Assembly: GCF_017591425.1 (NCBI RefSeq)
Contig: NW_024466004.1
Coordinates: 36,148,501-36,212,500 of the forward strand
DNA length: 64,000 bases
Direction: 5' to 3'
DNA from: Ochotona curzoniae
Taxonomy: Eukaryota > Chordata > Mammalia > Lagomorpha > Ochotonidae
A program made the translations under genes and the position numbers. Below, piece by piece: positions 21,248-33,169 of this stretch. The notes below the pieces were generated by a model that was not told where the DNA came from, searched no databases, and saw only the letters and a list, made by a program, of their open reading frames with translations. Each line of letters opens with the position of its first letter. Positions within the stretch are counted from its first letter, which is position 1.

Positions 21248-21917
21248 AATAGCTCTCATTTTACAAAAAAATTAAGGCAAGACCACCTACAGACAGACAT
21301 TGAAATTGTTTTAGAAAATCATCAAACTCCCAGGAGAAAAGCATACTGAACTCTTTTCAAACATTCTCCTTTCTCTGCTGGACCAAGTATTCTCCAGATA
21401 TTTTTGTATATTTATTGATGTCAAATCTTGAAGTATAAAGTGTGTGTGTGTTCCATACAGAATTAACAGCTTTCATGAGATTCTCAAGAGACCAAGAACC
21501 ATTGTTCCAAGCAATAAGAACTTAGAAACTGAATGCTCAGATGGAGTTTCAGGAATTTGCTCTGTGTGGCCAAACAAAATAGTGAAAGAAAATATATTGA
21601 ATTTTTCTTTAAACTGTACATTTCGTCAATGTAACTAGTGTTAGACTACACTCATCTGACAAATATCTTTGGAGTTTTCTATCAGTACCAGTCACAGTTC
21701 CAGACAATGAAAATAGACGTTCTATTCGCAAGGAGCTCAAATTCCTGGGGAGAGAAGGTGTGTGACAATAGACATGCAAATGTATATGATATCAAGTGTG
21801 TTAAGTGTGGAGAAAATAAGCAGACTAGTCCTGAATTCTTTGAGGCTTACATCAGTTCACTTTAAACCAGCCCTTCTGACCTTGCATAAAGCCTTTTAAA
21901 TGAGTAAAGTACACTCA
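21248..21917. other. Single-copy sequence
   Basis: No recognised repeat. Short open frames at 21444-21638 and 21638-21865 are without known domains. Confidence 0.4.
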
Positions 21918-21980
21918 TTTCAGTAAAGCAAATATTTATTAAGCACCTAATTTGGGCTAGGCACTGTGCTGGCTGCTCTG
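21918..21980 (-). repeat. MIR/L2-type fragment
   Basis: ATATTTATTAAGCACCTAAT and GGCTAGGCACTGTGCTGG match the antisense 3' end of ancient MIR/L2 elements. Confidence 0.6.
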
Positions 21981-22027
21981 CTAATTTCCTTTGGCCGGGC
22001 TTGGCCAGTACTCCTTTAGGGATCTCA

Positions 22028-22110
22028 CTGAACTGGGCTGAACTTGGCCGAACTGGGCTGAACTGGTCTGAACTGGGCTGAACTGGGCTGAACTGGGCTG
22101 AACTGGGTGG
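22028..22110 (+). repeat. 10-bp minisatellite, about 8 units
   Basis: Units of AACTGGGCTG in exact 10-base register from 22031, with variants AACTTGGCCG, AACTGGTCTG and AACTGGGTGG. A GGCCGGGCTTGGCC segment just upstream looks related. Confidence 0.95.
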
Positions 22111-22198
22111 TTTCCCCTCCGCGATCACACAGTGAGATGCATGTGCCTTTTTTACTGCTTTGTTCCCGGTTACATCTATCTCTTTGCTGTTTGGTTTT

Positions 22199-22277
22199 GA
22201 GCTCTTTGAGAACAAGCCCTAAATTTTGGTCTTTGAATCCTTACTACTTGGTAGACTGAGGATTCAGTAAATGTTGT
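22199..22277 (+). repeat. MIR/L2-type 3' fragment
   Basis: GAGCTCTTTGAGAACAAGCC through TTCAGTAAATGTTGT follows the common ancient 3'-end order (GAGGACAGGG ... CAATAAATGTT). Confidence 0.5.
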
Positions 22278-22279
22278 CC

Positions 22280-23261
22280 TATGCTTGAGGGCTTCCCTGG
22301 ACACCCTCAGATACTCTGTAACATCCCCCTCAAGCAACAAGGCAAGAACTGGCTGCCATCTTTATCTCTTAGGTTTCAGTCAAAATCAATGAATGTAGCT
22401 GACATGCCATCACATAGAAGGCATATCTACCCCAAGACCATTCTTCCAAATGAAAATTAGTAGGTATCTTATCAACCATCATTCTTCAGACCTCTCCCTC
22501 TTCCTGCCCTGAGCCTATGCAATAGCTCCACCCACAAGGAGGCTGCTCTGACATTAGAATCAAGGCTGGGGAATGTTATTAAGGTGATGACCTTGCTTTT
22601 GCCTGCTTTACAAGAAGTTAAAAAAAAAAAAAAGACTTAGTAAGACTTGAGCTAAATTTTACAAAGAAGAATCAGATTCCCATATCAGCTCTAAAAGGTT
22701 AATAAAGTAATAGATAAAAATTCAAATTGATCTGAACTTCTCAAGGTCAATGTGTTTTGTGCATGTATGGAATTAAGATAATCATATCATGTAACCATTT
22801 TATTTCTGAATAAGGAATAATTTTATGCCTACACCCAACAAAACTTTTTTTGTTCTAAATTTCTCTCAAAGACAAATGCTTTCCCACACTCAGAAATGCA
22901 TTCTTGGTTCTCTGAGGATTAGTTTTATGCCAAGATTCAAAGTTATAATTCCAATTCTTTTTTTCGCTTTTAAGTATACACTATAATAGAAAAGATCATT
23001 TTTGTGTATTCAACTGTTTCAAATAGCTAATCATTGTTTCTATTAATGCTTATGAAAATTGAAGATAATAAACATGAGGACGCAGAATGAAAGGCATGCT
23101 TGATTATGGGACATCATGCTTCTATCATAATATTGATACAACTCAAGTAGATTTAAATGAACAATCCTAATTATAAATGAATGGACATGTACTGAACTGG
23201 AGCAGTTGCTAAATATATGGCTCTACCATCATTTTTATTAGGAGTTATAAACTTGTTAAAA
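22280..23261. other. AT-rich repeat-poor sequence
   Basis: No recognised feature except an A-run near 22620. Confidence 0.4.
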
Positions 23262-23555
23262 TGAGTAACTTTTTCATTTCAAAGGCAGAGTGATAGAGAG
23301 ATAGGAAAGACACAGAGAGATCTTTTATCTGCAGTTTCACGAAATGATTACCATGAACAGAGCTGGGCAATTCAAAGCCAGGCCCTTCTGAATCACCCCA
23401 CGGGTGCAGGGTAGACTTGGGCCATCTTCCACTGCTTTGCTAGGTACACTAGTGGTAAGCTGCATCAGAAGCAGAAGGGCCGTCACTTGAACCTGCATTC
23501 TGATAGGAAATGCTGGTATCCTAGTCAGCAGCTTAATCCATTGGCACCAAGATAC
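23262..23555 (-). repeat. Older lagomorph SINE
   Basis: TTTCATTTCAAAGGCAGAGT at the left, GCTGGTATCCTAGTCAGCAG near the head at the right. Confidence 0.75.
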
Positions 23556-24024
23556 TTAATTCTATAGCAATGAATTTAAAATTTTTTGGAGTTGCTCTTA
23601 TTTGCTAAATTTATGAATGTTATGGATACTGAAGGAATAGTTACTATGGGACAGAATTAAGATCCATAAACCATGCACAGACTGGAAGAATTCAGTTGAA
23701 GATAGCAAGATAAACTATAACCAAAAAAATTGCAAACTCCTGGCACACAAACGTGCGTGTATATACATAAGTATGTTCCAATAGGAGTTCCTGTGGGAAA
23801 GACTGAGTATTTTCAGTTGATGACATCTTATTCAACATTGGGCTGAAGTCTACAACTAGGTTGCCCCCAAAAAGATAATGCAAGTTTATGTTTCATTATT
23901 GAAGCGCCAAATCCAGATGAAGACAAGAAAGATTTTCACATTAGACATAGTTCAAGCCTCATCTAGAGTACTGTTCAATCCAAGGATAAATTAGAGACAA
24001 TTTTAAGAAAATTTGAACTTTTTG
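23556..24024. other. AT-rich single-copy sequence
   Basis: No recognised feature. Confidence 0.4.
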
Positions 24025-24039
24025 CAGTTAGAATTTTTT

Positions 24040-24362
24040 TAAAGTTTTTTTTTTTAATTGGAAAGTAATATACACAATGGAGGAGAGATGAGATAGAGAG
24101 AAAGCTCTTCCATCCACTGATTCTCAAAGTGGCCACAACGGCCAGAGCTGAGCCAATGCAAAGTCAGGACCCCGAGCCTCTTTCAGGTCTCTCACTTGGG
24201 TTCAGGGTCCCAAGGTTTTGGGCCATCCTTAACTGCTTTTCCAGGCCACAAGCAGGGAACTGAATGAGAAGCCGGACTGCCAGGATAGCAACCAGTGCCC
24301 ATATGGGATCCCGGGATGTTAAAGGTAAGGACTTTAGCTGCTAGGCTACTGTGCTAGGCCCT
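24040..24362 (-). repeat. Pika SINE with 14-bp TSD
   Basis: T-run at the left, ACTGTGCTAGGCCC head complement at the right; CAGTTAGAATTTTT at 24025-24038 and 24364-24377. Confidence 0.9.
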
Positions 24363-24401
24363 CCAGTTAGAATTTTTGTTGAAATCATATTATATAAGAA
24401 A

Positions 24402-24685
24402 CAAAGGGGAAAGCATGTGACACAGTGGGTTAAACTGCTGCTTGCAATGCTGACATCCCATATGGACTACAGCTGAATCCCAGCTGCTCTGCTTCTAATC
24501 CAGATCTTGGAAAAACAAAAGATAGCCCAAATATTTGGATCCCTGCCTCCAAATATTTTATGAGTTCCTGCCTCCTAGTTTTGGCTGGGGCCAGCTTTGG
24601 CCATCATGGTCATTTAGGGAGTAAACCAATGGACGGACTCTCTCTCTCTCTCTGTCACTTGGCCTTTCAAATAAATAAATATTGA
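24402..24685 (+). repeat. Older lagomorph SINE
   Basis: GGGTTAAACTGCTGCTTGCA head, CATCCCATATGGACTAC, a (CT)n tract at about 24638-24654, CAAATAAATAAAT end. It lies 40 bases from the opposite-strand SINE. Confidence 0.75.
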
Positions 24686-24814
24686 AGAAAATAGAAAAGG
24701 AAAGAAAAGGTACATCTTGGAAAAGAAGAAAATGAAGGGAAATGTTGGCTGCCTTCAACATTTGAAATGGATTCTGGGGCTCTGCTGTAGAAGGCATAAC
24801 TAATATTAGGGCAA

Positions 24815-25165
24815 TGCTGTGATTTGAATGGTTCCCCCAGTTTTGTGTATTGGAATGTTGGATCTAATATGGCAGAATCAAGAGGCAGGAACTTTGTTGG
24901 GGTTAGGGGAGGCATTTATGTCGTAAAGGCTCTGCCCTTACGAGTGGATTAGTTCATCCACAGATCAGTTGAGTTCCTTGTGGGATTGCTTTGTTAAAAA
25001 AAAAAAGAGCTCTCTCAGACACATTTGCTCTGTCTCACCATGTGGTATGCCCCACCATGCTATGATGCACCAAGAAGGCAGTCACCAGATGCTGAGCAAA
25101 TGCTGCCATCTTGGACTTCCCAATCCCTAGAACAGTAAGAATTGTATGAGTTTATTTTCTTTATG
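24815..25165 (+). mobile_element. MaLR-type LTR relic
   Basis: GCTGTGATTTGAATGGTTCC start, GGCTCTGCCCTTACGAGTGG, CACCATGTGGTATG, ATCTTGGACTTCCCAATCCC and CTAGAACAGTAAGAATTGT follow the MLT/MST LTR order. Subfamily not assigned. Confidence 0.6.
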
Positions 25166-26185
25166 AATTACCTAGTTTCATACATACACAGGGTAAAGAA
25201 ATTTTCATCCAGATTTCAGTATGACATTGTCTCTGAAACTTCTAGACCCCCATGTGGCTATATACTATATAACTAATACATAACTTGTTTTAAGTAACTA
25301 GAATAATCTATTCACTTAATCTATTCCTGTAAATAGCACTTAGTCGTCTGTTGTTTATAAGTCTGTATGATCCCATTTGGGTATGCTTCCCCTTCATTGT
25401 TGTTTGTAGTTTTATACCATACCTTGAAAAATATTTTCATAAACATTTATTATATCAATTTATAGAAAGGCAGATTTGGAATTATCAGGAAAAGAATTTT
25501 CTTTCTCTGGGTACAAATACATAGGAAACTATCAATCACTGAGCACATTTTACTTTAACTAGTAGTTTTATCTGCATTCATAGTTTGTCATAGGCTATTT
25601 TGTGAATACTTCCAAGCCAGATATAACCAAGGAAAATAGAACTCAAAGAAGAAAAATAACCTTGTTTTAACTCTTGTGTCTAGAGCTAGAATTATAATTC
25701 ATCTTTTCCATTTCCAAGGTCAGTGGGCTCCATACTATACTGTAAATGGAAAGGAAGCTTAATGAAGGTGGATTTCCAAATGATAAGTGAATTCTAAGCT
25801 AAGACTAGATGATTATCCATCAGGGTGCTAAATTGTACTGCAGAATGAAATCCTGAATTGAATGGAATTTTGGACTACATTACCTCTGAGATTCTGTAGT
25901 CTCATGAAAGAATCAGCCCATTCAGGAACAGATTCTGTGACAGAATTTCTTTATGTTGGAAACAACAAAGAGGAAAGGAAGTATTTTCTAAAAGTGTAAT
26001 TTGGAACTTAGGAATGTGAACTTACTATGATTGTTGCAGCACTATCCCGCAATTCTAGCTGAATTGTGTAGAAAATGAATTCAGTCATACTTATGTTTCA
26101 AATACAATAATTCCTATGCTCCATAAATAAGAAATGAAAGCCAACATGTTTCAGTATCAAATGGAAAGTTTTCAATGAAGAAAGG
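25166..26185. other. AT-rich repeat-poor sequence
   Basis: About 1 kb without a recognised repeat or gene. Confidence 0.4.
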
Positions 26186-26189
26186 AAAT

Positions 26190-26519
26190 TTTTTTTTAAA
26201 GATTTACTTATTTTTATTACAAAGTCAGATATACAGAGAGGAGGAGAGATAGAGAGGAAGATATTCCATCCAATGATTCACTCCCCAAGTGACCACAATG
26301 GCTGGTACTGCGACGATCTGGAGCCAGGAGCCAGGAACTTCCAGGTCTCCCACATATGGTACAGGATCCCAAAGCATTGGGCTGTCCTCAACTGCTTTCC
26401 CAGGCACAAGCAGGGAGCTGGACAGGAAGTGGAGCTGCCAGGATTAGAACTGGCGCCCATATGGGATCCTAGCAAGGTCCAAGCTGAGGACTTCAGCCAC
26501 TAGGTCACGTTGCTGGGCC
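26190..26519 (-). repeat. Pika SINE
   Basis: T-run at the left and GTTGCTGGGCCC at the right; the flanks share AAGAAAG(G/T)AAATT. Confidence 0.88.
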
Positions 26520-27204
26520 CAAAGAAAGTAAATTATATATTAATTTCATAATCGTTCAAAGTGAGTGTCTAAGCAAAGCTTTCACAATGAAATCAGAAAA
26601 GGAGTCAGACAATGAAAATAGCAGATACTGGTAGGGTCCCATGAGTCATTCTTGGAAAGAATTAGACTACTTATTCTGCTAATACTGTTTATAGGAATAG
26701 CTGAGATAAATCATTTGAAAATATAAAGAGGTTGTATTTGAACTATGTAGTGTTTTACATCTTAAATATATTTAGTATCCTTTTTATTAAGATCAATATT
26801 GAAGCACAACACAGAACAATTCATTAAACATAAATATATAAATGTTGCCTAAATTGTTTTAATTTCATGACATTTGGGTTTATGGACTGAAAATATTTGG
26901 CAAAGCAATTACAGAAAACTCTATTTTTATAATGGTTCAACATAAGCTTTTGACTTTACAATGTTGTGAAAGTGATATAGATTCAGTAGAAAATATATTT
27001 CAATGTTGATCTTTGCCTGAGCTAGAGATATGACCTATCTGCCATTCACTGTCAGCCACCGGACCATGAGGGTAAATAACTGTATACTGGGTTGCTAAGC
27101 TATGATACTCAGTAGGTTGGCTGACTCAAGTGTATTTCAAATTATGACAAGTTGTTTAGAATAATTTTGTTGTGACATGGGGAGCATCTGTAACTTTTGA
27201 TATA
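26520..27204. other. AT-rich repeat-poor sequence
   Basis: No recognised feature up to the L1 5' end. Confidence 0.4.
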
Positions 27205-28107
27205 AAGATGAAAAAGTAGGAGAATCAGGATGGCAGAAGAGGGTAAGGACACATTTAAACAGATGGAGAAATATTAACCAATGTGAAGCAGAGAGGGCAC
27301 ATTCCAGGAAATAGGAGAAGAAAGAATGACAGCAAAGGGGCATCTGGAGACTGACAGACACAGGAAAGCAGTGGACACAACAGTTTGGTGTTGCAGTGAC
27401 TGATACCCAGTGGCATTCAGCAAGTGGCAATCTGAACTGCACCAGCAGCTGGAACTCCACCAGCAACCAGGTGGGAAGGGACATTCACTGGAAGCTCTGG
27501 AGGAGAACCCAGACAAAGAAATGCCCATCCTGCTGGTCTGTTTGATTTGACCAGGAGCAGAGACAGAGCAGCAGCTGCTGAACAAGTGGTGTAGGAACAT
27601 GGTGGATTTCACAGGCCAAACCTCTGGTGGAGCTGAATTGGATGCCATCTTGTGTAGGGAGGCAATGGCTATGGGATAGCATTGTGCATGCATTGAACTG
27701 GGAATGAACTTATTTCTGGCTCAGTGAACGGTAACAACGTGGCATACTATAGGTTCCACCCAAGATAGATCTGTGTGGCTCCCAAATTTAATGGCCTCCA
27801 GGTTCTGGCAAGATCAGCACCAACAACAACCTAGCTATATAGTACAAGTGGCCTCTCCCTATTCCTGGAAACTGCTCTTACCAGAAGTGGGAGAAAGGTT
27901 GTACAGACAACAGTGTACCCTAAGCACAGAATCACAGGAGCTGGAGGAGAGCGGTGAGCCAGGAGTTGGGGCTACGGAAACCATGGTGGAAGTCTAACAT
28001 AAGAACCCAGACCTGAAACTGCAAACAAAGAGCATGTGTCAACCACGATACATAAAATCAAACTGTAGATCTATGGAAAGGAGAAGAATGTAATAACCAG
28101 AAGTGCA

Positions 28108-29399
28108 ATGACCAAGAGTAAAAGAAGAAACAAAGGCACAATGAATGTTACTGAATACTCCCCTGCAAAGGAGCAAAAGCCTTTTTCAACCTCGAAATTC
28201 ACTGAGGAAGACATCGAGAAAATGGGGGATACAGAATTCAAAACAGTTGTTATTAAGCTTCTTATCAACAGTGAGAAGCACGTAAAACCGTAGTTCAAGG
28301 AATTTAAGGAATATACCACATAGGAAATGAATCAAAAGAAATCAAATATATCTATTAGAAATGAAGAATACAGTGGAGCAAATTAAAAATACAGTGGAGA
28401 ATTTCCAAAATAGAATGAGTGAAGCAGAAGAAAGAATCTCAAAATTGAAAGATATTTCCTGTTACCAGGAGGAAACAAGCAAAAAGCTGGAAGCAGAGGT
28501 GGGTAAGGCTAAAAAAAGTATTCAAGAATTGAAAGACACTCTTAAAAGATCAAAGATAGGGCCCTGCGGTGTGGCCTAGTGGCTAAAAAGACCTCGCCTT
28601 GAATGTGCTGGGATCCCATATGGGTGCCAGTTCTATCCCAGCAGCTCCACCTTCCATCCAGCTCCCTGCTTGTGGCCTGGGAAAGCAGTTGAGAACGGCC
28701 CAATGCTTTGGGACTGTGCACTTGTGTGGGATACCCAGAAGAGGCTCCTGCTTCCTGGCTCTGGATCGGCGCAGCACCGGCCCACTGCAGTCACTTGGGG
28801 AGTGAATCATTGTATGGAAGATGTTCCTCTCTATCTCTCATCCTCTCTGTATATCTGACTTTGTAATAAAAATAAATAAATCTTAAAAAAAAAAAAAAAG
28901 ATCAAAGATAAGACTTACGGGAGTCCCAGAAGGTGCAGAAAGAGAAGCTGGGTTTACAAATGTATTTAATGAAATAATAAGGGAAAATTTCCCCAATCTA
29001 GAGAAAGAATTGGGAAGCAACATCCAGGAGGGGCACAGAACTCCCAACATGGTTGACCAAAAGTGATCTTTACCATGACACATGATAATCAAGCTCTCTT
29101 CAATCAAACATAAGGAAAAGAGCCTTAAATATGCACACGAAAAAAAATCAACTGACATAAAGAGGGATGTCCGTTAAATTCACAAGAAACCTCCCACAGG
29201 AAACTCTACAGGCCAGAGAGAACACAGTGACATATTCCAGACTCTAAAAGCAAAAAATTGTCAGCCTAGGATAACATACCCAGCAAAGCTCTTGTTTGTC
29301 TTTGAAAATGAAATAAAATTCATCCATAGTAAAGAAAAGTTAAAGAATATGCCTTTTCCAAACCTATCTCGCAAATTATACTTAAAGAAATTCTTTTGA
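28108..29399 (+). pseudogene. L1 ORF1 (RNA-binding chaperone protein), degenerate
   Basis: ORF1 proteins are trimeric RNA-binding chaperones of the L1 particle. Here MTKSKRRNKGTMN opens at 28108. A stop follows at about 28293. A coiled-coil stretch with heptad-like EQIKNTVENFQNRMSEAEER lies at 28361-28550; a SINE occupies 28559-28896. After it GVPEGAEREAGF and ENFPNLEKELG mark the RRM region, followed by stops and shifts. NCQPRITYPAKLLFVFENEI marks the C-terminal domain, and the frame ends LKKFF at a TGA (29397-29399). Several stops and shifts make it non-functional. Confidence 0.8.
28559..28896 (+). repeat. Pika SINE inside L1 ORF1, 14-bp TSD
   Basis: GGGCCCTGCGGTGTGG head to ATAAATAAATCTT and A-tail. 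AAAGATCAAAGATA at 28545-28558 and 28897-28910. Confidence 0.93.
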
Positions 29400-29502
29400 C
29401 AGAGAAGAGGAATAGTCCCCACCAAAACCAAAGGCAAATGTGAAGAACATCCCAGTAAAATAACAACAGAAGACTAAATTAATGAACAACCCCTTCGTTA
29501 GA

Positions 29503-29655
29503 ATAACAGGACCAAATTATCACCATTCATATTAACCCTGAATGTAAATAGCTTAAACTCATCAATCAAACATCATAAATTACCAGAATGGATTAAAAAA
29601 CAAAACCCATCTGTTTGTTGCTTACAGGAGACACATCTCACCAACAAAGCTGAGT
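29503..29655 (+). pseudogene. L1 ORF2 N terminus (endonuclease start), truncated
   Basis: Allowing frameshifts, the block reads as ITGPN, ITILTLNVNSLN-like text, then PEWIKKQNPSVCCLQETHL-like residues, the first part of the L1 endonuclease domain. The sequence leaves L1 soon after the ETHL motif. Non-functional. Confidence 0.75.
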
Positions 29656-29665
29656 TTAGGGGTGG

Positions 29666-30534
29666 TTCTGAATATTCTCTGCCACTGCACTAGCCTGTAA
29701 GAAAGCCTTCCTGGTCTACTTAACTGCGATGTAATTTCTGTTTTTATAACAGTGTTTAGAATATGGAAGCACTTATTACTATAGTATAAATTTTGGTTTG
29801 CAATGAAAAATGTTTCTAAGCTTTCTTAGATATACAATGTAATAGTCTATAATCACAGCCATATAATGCCACAGAAGTGTAATGCTTCGATACAAAGGAA
29901 ACTGCAACTCCAGGATTTAAGAGAGATGCAATTACATTTAGCCGTGCCTGATACCATTTTAGCTCCACCCAGACCTGTTCCCCAGTTTAACTGCTTTGTC
30001 ATGAAAGCACAGTGGAAAAGCAGCACTAGCTATTTGGTCTGGGGATGCTTTTTGTGCAACATGATTTTCCTCTTGCTGAACTCAGAAGACCTCAGCTAGG
30101 TTCCCCAGTTGTTTCCTTCTAAGCAATATATTTCCGTTTTGAACCCATGTCTAGGCAAGGTCACACTGAGTCTAGATCTTCTAGAATGCATATTCTTTAT
30201 AAGTCCCTGAGAACTGGCCCTTTTATCTTTTGGCTTCTCAGTTTTTTCAAAGTTCAAGCATTATTAATACCAAAGTCCATCTTCTCTAAATCCCATAGTG
30301 TGGAGAGAGAGAGAGAGAGCTTTTCAGGGTGATTTTCTTTTATTTCTTACAGCTTTCGAAGGCATTTATTTTCATCATCACCTGAGCATAAAAGTGGGTC
30401 AAAATAACCACATTTGTAAAAGATGGCTCTTTGGGGGATGATGAAATAAGGAGAATCACAGATTATCCATAGAACTAAAAATATCTGCTACTGTATAGAT
30501 ATATTTGTAAATTTTGGAAGCTTAAAATTTTCAG
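29666..30534. other. Single-copy sequence with a short (GA)n
   Basis: No gene or transposon recognised. (GA)n tract at about 30303-30321. Confidence 0.4.
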
Positions 30535-30665
30535 AAAATGTATGTGTTAATTCTTTTAATTCTCCCAACAACCCTGTGGGATAGGTTTCAGTAATGCCAT
30601 CTTCTTACAGACACAAAGCAAAACATAAAAGTAGGATGCTCAGAGGTGCTGAGTAACCTTCATGT
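30535..30665 (-). repeat. MIR fragment
   Basis: Plus strand shows TTCTCCCAACAACCCTGTGG, CATCTTCTTACAGACAC and AGAGGTGCTGAGTAACCTT, the antisense MIR order. Confidence 0.75.
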
Positions 30666-30784
30666 TACAAATGAGTTATCTGTCTTTATTGTCCCCACTT
30701 CACTGCTATTCTCTGCAACCCATAGCAGCTTTACTGGCACCCCAACCACTGGACTATGATTGCTCCCAGCAAGATCTCCTTCAG

Positions 30785-31112
30785 GGTCCTGGTGTGATAG
30801 TGTAGTGGCTAAAGTCCTCGCCTTGAATGCACTGGGATCCCATATAGGCACCGGTTCTAATCTCAGCAGCCCTGTTTTCCCATCTAGCTCCCTGCTTGTG
30901 GCCTGGGAAAGCAGTCAAGGACAGCCCAAAGTTTTGGGACCCTGCACAGGTGTGGGAGACTCAGAAGAGGCTGTGGACTTCGGGCTTCGGATTGGCTCTG
31001 CATCAGTCTTTGCAGCCGTTTGGAGAGTGAATTGGTGGTTGGAAGATCTTTGTCTCTCCTCTTCTCTGTATATCTGACTTTCCAATAAAAATAATTTTTT
31101 TTTTTTTTAAAA
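30785..31112 (+). repeat. Pika SINE
   Basis: Head GTCCTGGTGTGATAGTG to CCAATAAAAATAA and a T/A-rich tail; CTCCTTCAG appears on both flanks. Confidence 0.88.
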
Positions 31113-31439
31113 AAAGAGAGCTCCTTCAGATCTCTTTGTAGAAGCCTTTCCATTTCTGTCTTCTTAGAGTATTGGCAGCAGTTCACTGTGTGGGCCACAC
31201 CTTGTTTGGTTTCTGGGACAGTACACTCATTTGTTTTTTCTCTTGCTTAATTTCTAAGGACTAGACTTTTTCTATCTCAGAGCTTCCTAAAGGCAGGAAG
31301 AAAAAGATACCAATTGCTTCAACCAGAAAATGCTTCCAAGTATGAAATCTCCAACCTGATGCTGTCACTAGAAACATTTTCATTTTTTGCTCTATGTCCT
31401 AAAAGAATGGATCTTAGAGAGTTCCTGTCTAATTCCAGG
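31113..31439. other. Single-copy sequence
   Basis: No recognised feature. Confidence 0.4.
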
Positions 31440-31665
31440 TATCTTTTTCATATGCTGACTTTATTTTCTTTGGATATATTACCAGGAATGGAATAGCTGG
31501 GTCATGTAACAGATCTATTTTTAGTCTTCTGTGGCTGTACCTACCAACAGTATTAGGGTGCCCTTTTCTCTACACCCTTGCTAGCATTGGACCTTTTTTC
31601 TTATTTTAATTGATAGTCATTTGAACTGGAGTAAGGTGATGCCTGTTTTTGGTTTTGAATTAGAT
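31440..31665 (-). mobile_element. Old L1 fragment, antisense
   Basis: Plus-strand GGAATGGAATAGCTGGGTCA, TACCAACAGTATTAGGGTG and TTTGAACTGGAGTAAGGTGA follow the antisense L1 3' end of ORF2. Confidence 0.7.
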
Positions 31666-32624
31666 TACTGAGAGAGGCTTGGAGACATGGATGTCTGGGC
31701 ATTGCTTCAGGACACAGTTTCATCTTTTTCTTACCTTTTTTTTTCTGAAAGAGCTCCACACTGAGGGTTTCTATTGGCTCCATCTTCCATCAAAGTGGAG
31801 AGAGTGAAGATCCATTTCTGGAAATTATCATCATCTGGGCATGGCACCCACTCTATGGAAATTCTTCCACACTAAAATACAGCTAATTGTGCCACACTTA
31901 ACTGGCTAGCTCATGAGAGCAAAGAGAAATATTTGCTGGCTAACTTGTTAAAAACAGCAAGAGAGGCTTTGTTTGAACTACTAAGGCAGTAGAAAAAGAC
32001 CAGTAAAAAATGAATCCATTTCACAGATTCCATTTTTTTTTCAGCCTTTTGGGGAGTTATCTGTGTCTGTTAACTGGTCCTTATCAAAGCTAGCTAGGTT
32101 CCTGTCCTCCCACAGAGATTGGGCCATTAGGTCCAGGACTTTTTGATAACGTTTCAAAGGGATGACTCCCAGGTCCTTGAGAAAGACATTCCTGGAATGT
32201 AGATAGTAAATCTCAAAGCCAGAAAAAACTTACAATTACAAGTGTCCTGAAGTAAACACTGTAAGACAAGACAGGTCAGGGGCCTACGGTCAGGTTTTGT
32301 CCAGAACAAACTGCAAATTCTATTGACAGCATCCCACTTTTTCAAGCAGGCATTTTAAGATGTCTGGTGTTATCAGCCTAGGAATAGAGCCTTGAGCTGA
32401 TAGGAACTTCACTAATGAGTTTCAAATCTTGTGTGGCAAGGTGGGGGTTAGGGGTGGGTAGCCAATATACCTTGTGTTTTCAACTGCAAGACTTAGAGGC
32501 CAAGGTTGAGGTTAGTCAAGATAAGGTTGCAAAGGAGTGTCACTAAAGCTTACTCAAGGACAGTTTTCGTTAATGACCACAAGAGTCAACATGAAATTTC
32601 TATTAAATCTTCACTGTAAAATTA
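31666..32624. other. Unassigned sequence
   Basis: About 1 kb without a confident assignment; parts may be an old LTR but I cannot name it. Confidence 0.35.
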
Positions 32625-32835
32625 AATTATTTGGGAACAGGGGGAAAACTCCCACCTGCTTGTTCACTTCCCAAATACGCAAGAAACCAAACAGCCTAGG
32701 AAACATATCATTTGAGCAGCAATGCTTCCTGCTAGGATCAGTATGTGCCGGAAACCAGTCAGGAGTCAGAGATGGGAAATGAACCCAGGTGTGGGATATG
32801 AACATCTTCGTTACTAGGCCAAATCCTCACCTCCT
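32625..32835 (-). repeat. Older lagomorph SINE
   Basis: GGAAATGAACCCAGGTGTGG and GTTACTAGGCCAAATCCTC match the complement of the SINE head side. Confidence 0.6.
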
Positions 32836-33169
32836 CACTGTATTTGAAACACGTAACAGTTCACAGTACACCTTTTATGAAAGAAAACGGTCAAACCAGA
32901 AAACTTGGAATGTCTACAAGTATCAATGTGTAAAAGGCAGGAATGTATCTCCTATAAATAGGCTGAAACTGACAGCAGATTATTTTAGAAAGGCAAATGA
33001 TGTCTTTGAATTGCATCATTCTTCACACATAAGCCAATAAAACTACCCCTCCTGGGTACCTTCCTCTAACACATGCTATGTTCTCCAAAGGAAAAACCAG
33101 ATCGTCAAACAGGTATTTATGAGTGCTTTTATCTCCTAAATACTGTTCTCCAGAACAAGATGTTTGAGT

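Larger units (their letters stand above)
27205..29665 (+). mobile_element. L1 element, 5' half only (5'UTR, ORF1, start of ORF2)
   Basis: The element begins near GATGAAAAAGTAGGAGAATC and has a 5'UTR-like leader to about 28100, then ORF1 and the first codons of ORF2. It stops abruptly at about 29660 in unrelated sequence. Most of ORF2 and the 3' end are missing, the reverse of usual 5' truncation, so a later deletion or rearrangement is inferred. A SINE splits ORF1. Confidence 0.8.

Noticed and set aside
27137..27693. Overlapping minus-strand open frames of 115 and 139 codons
   Set aside because: They are antisense to the L1 5'UTR and reflect its base composition.
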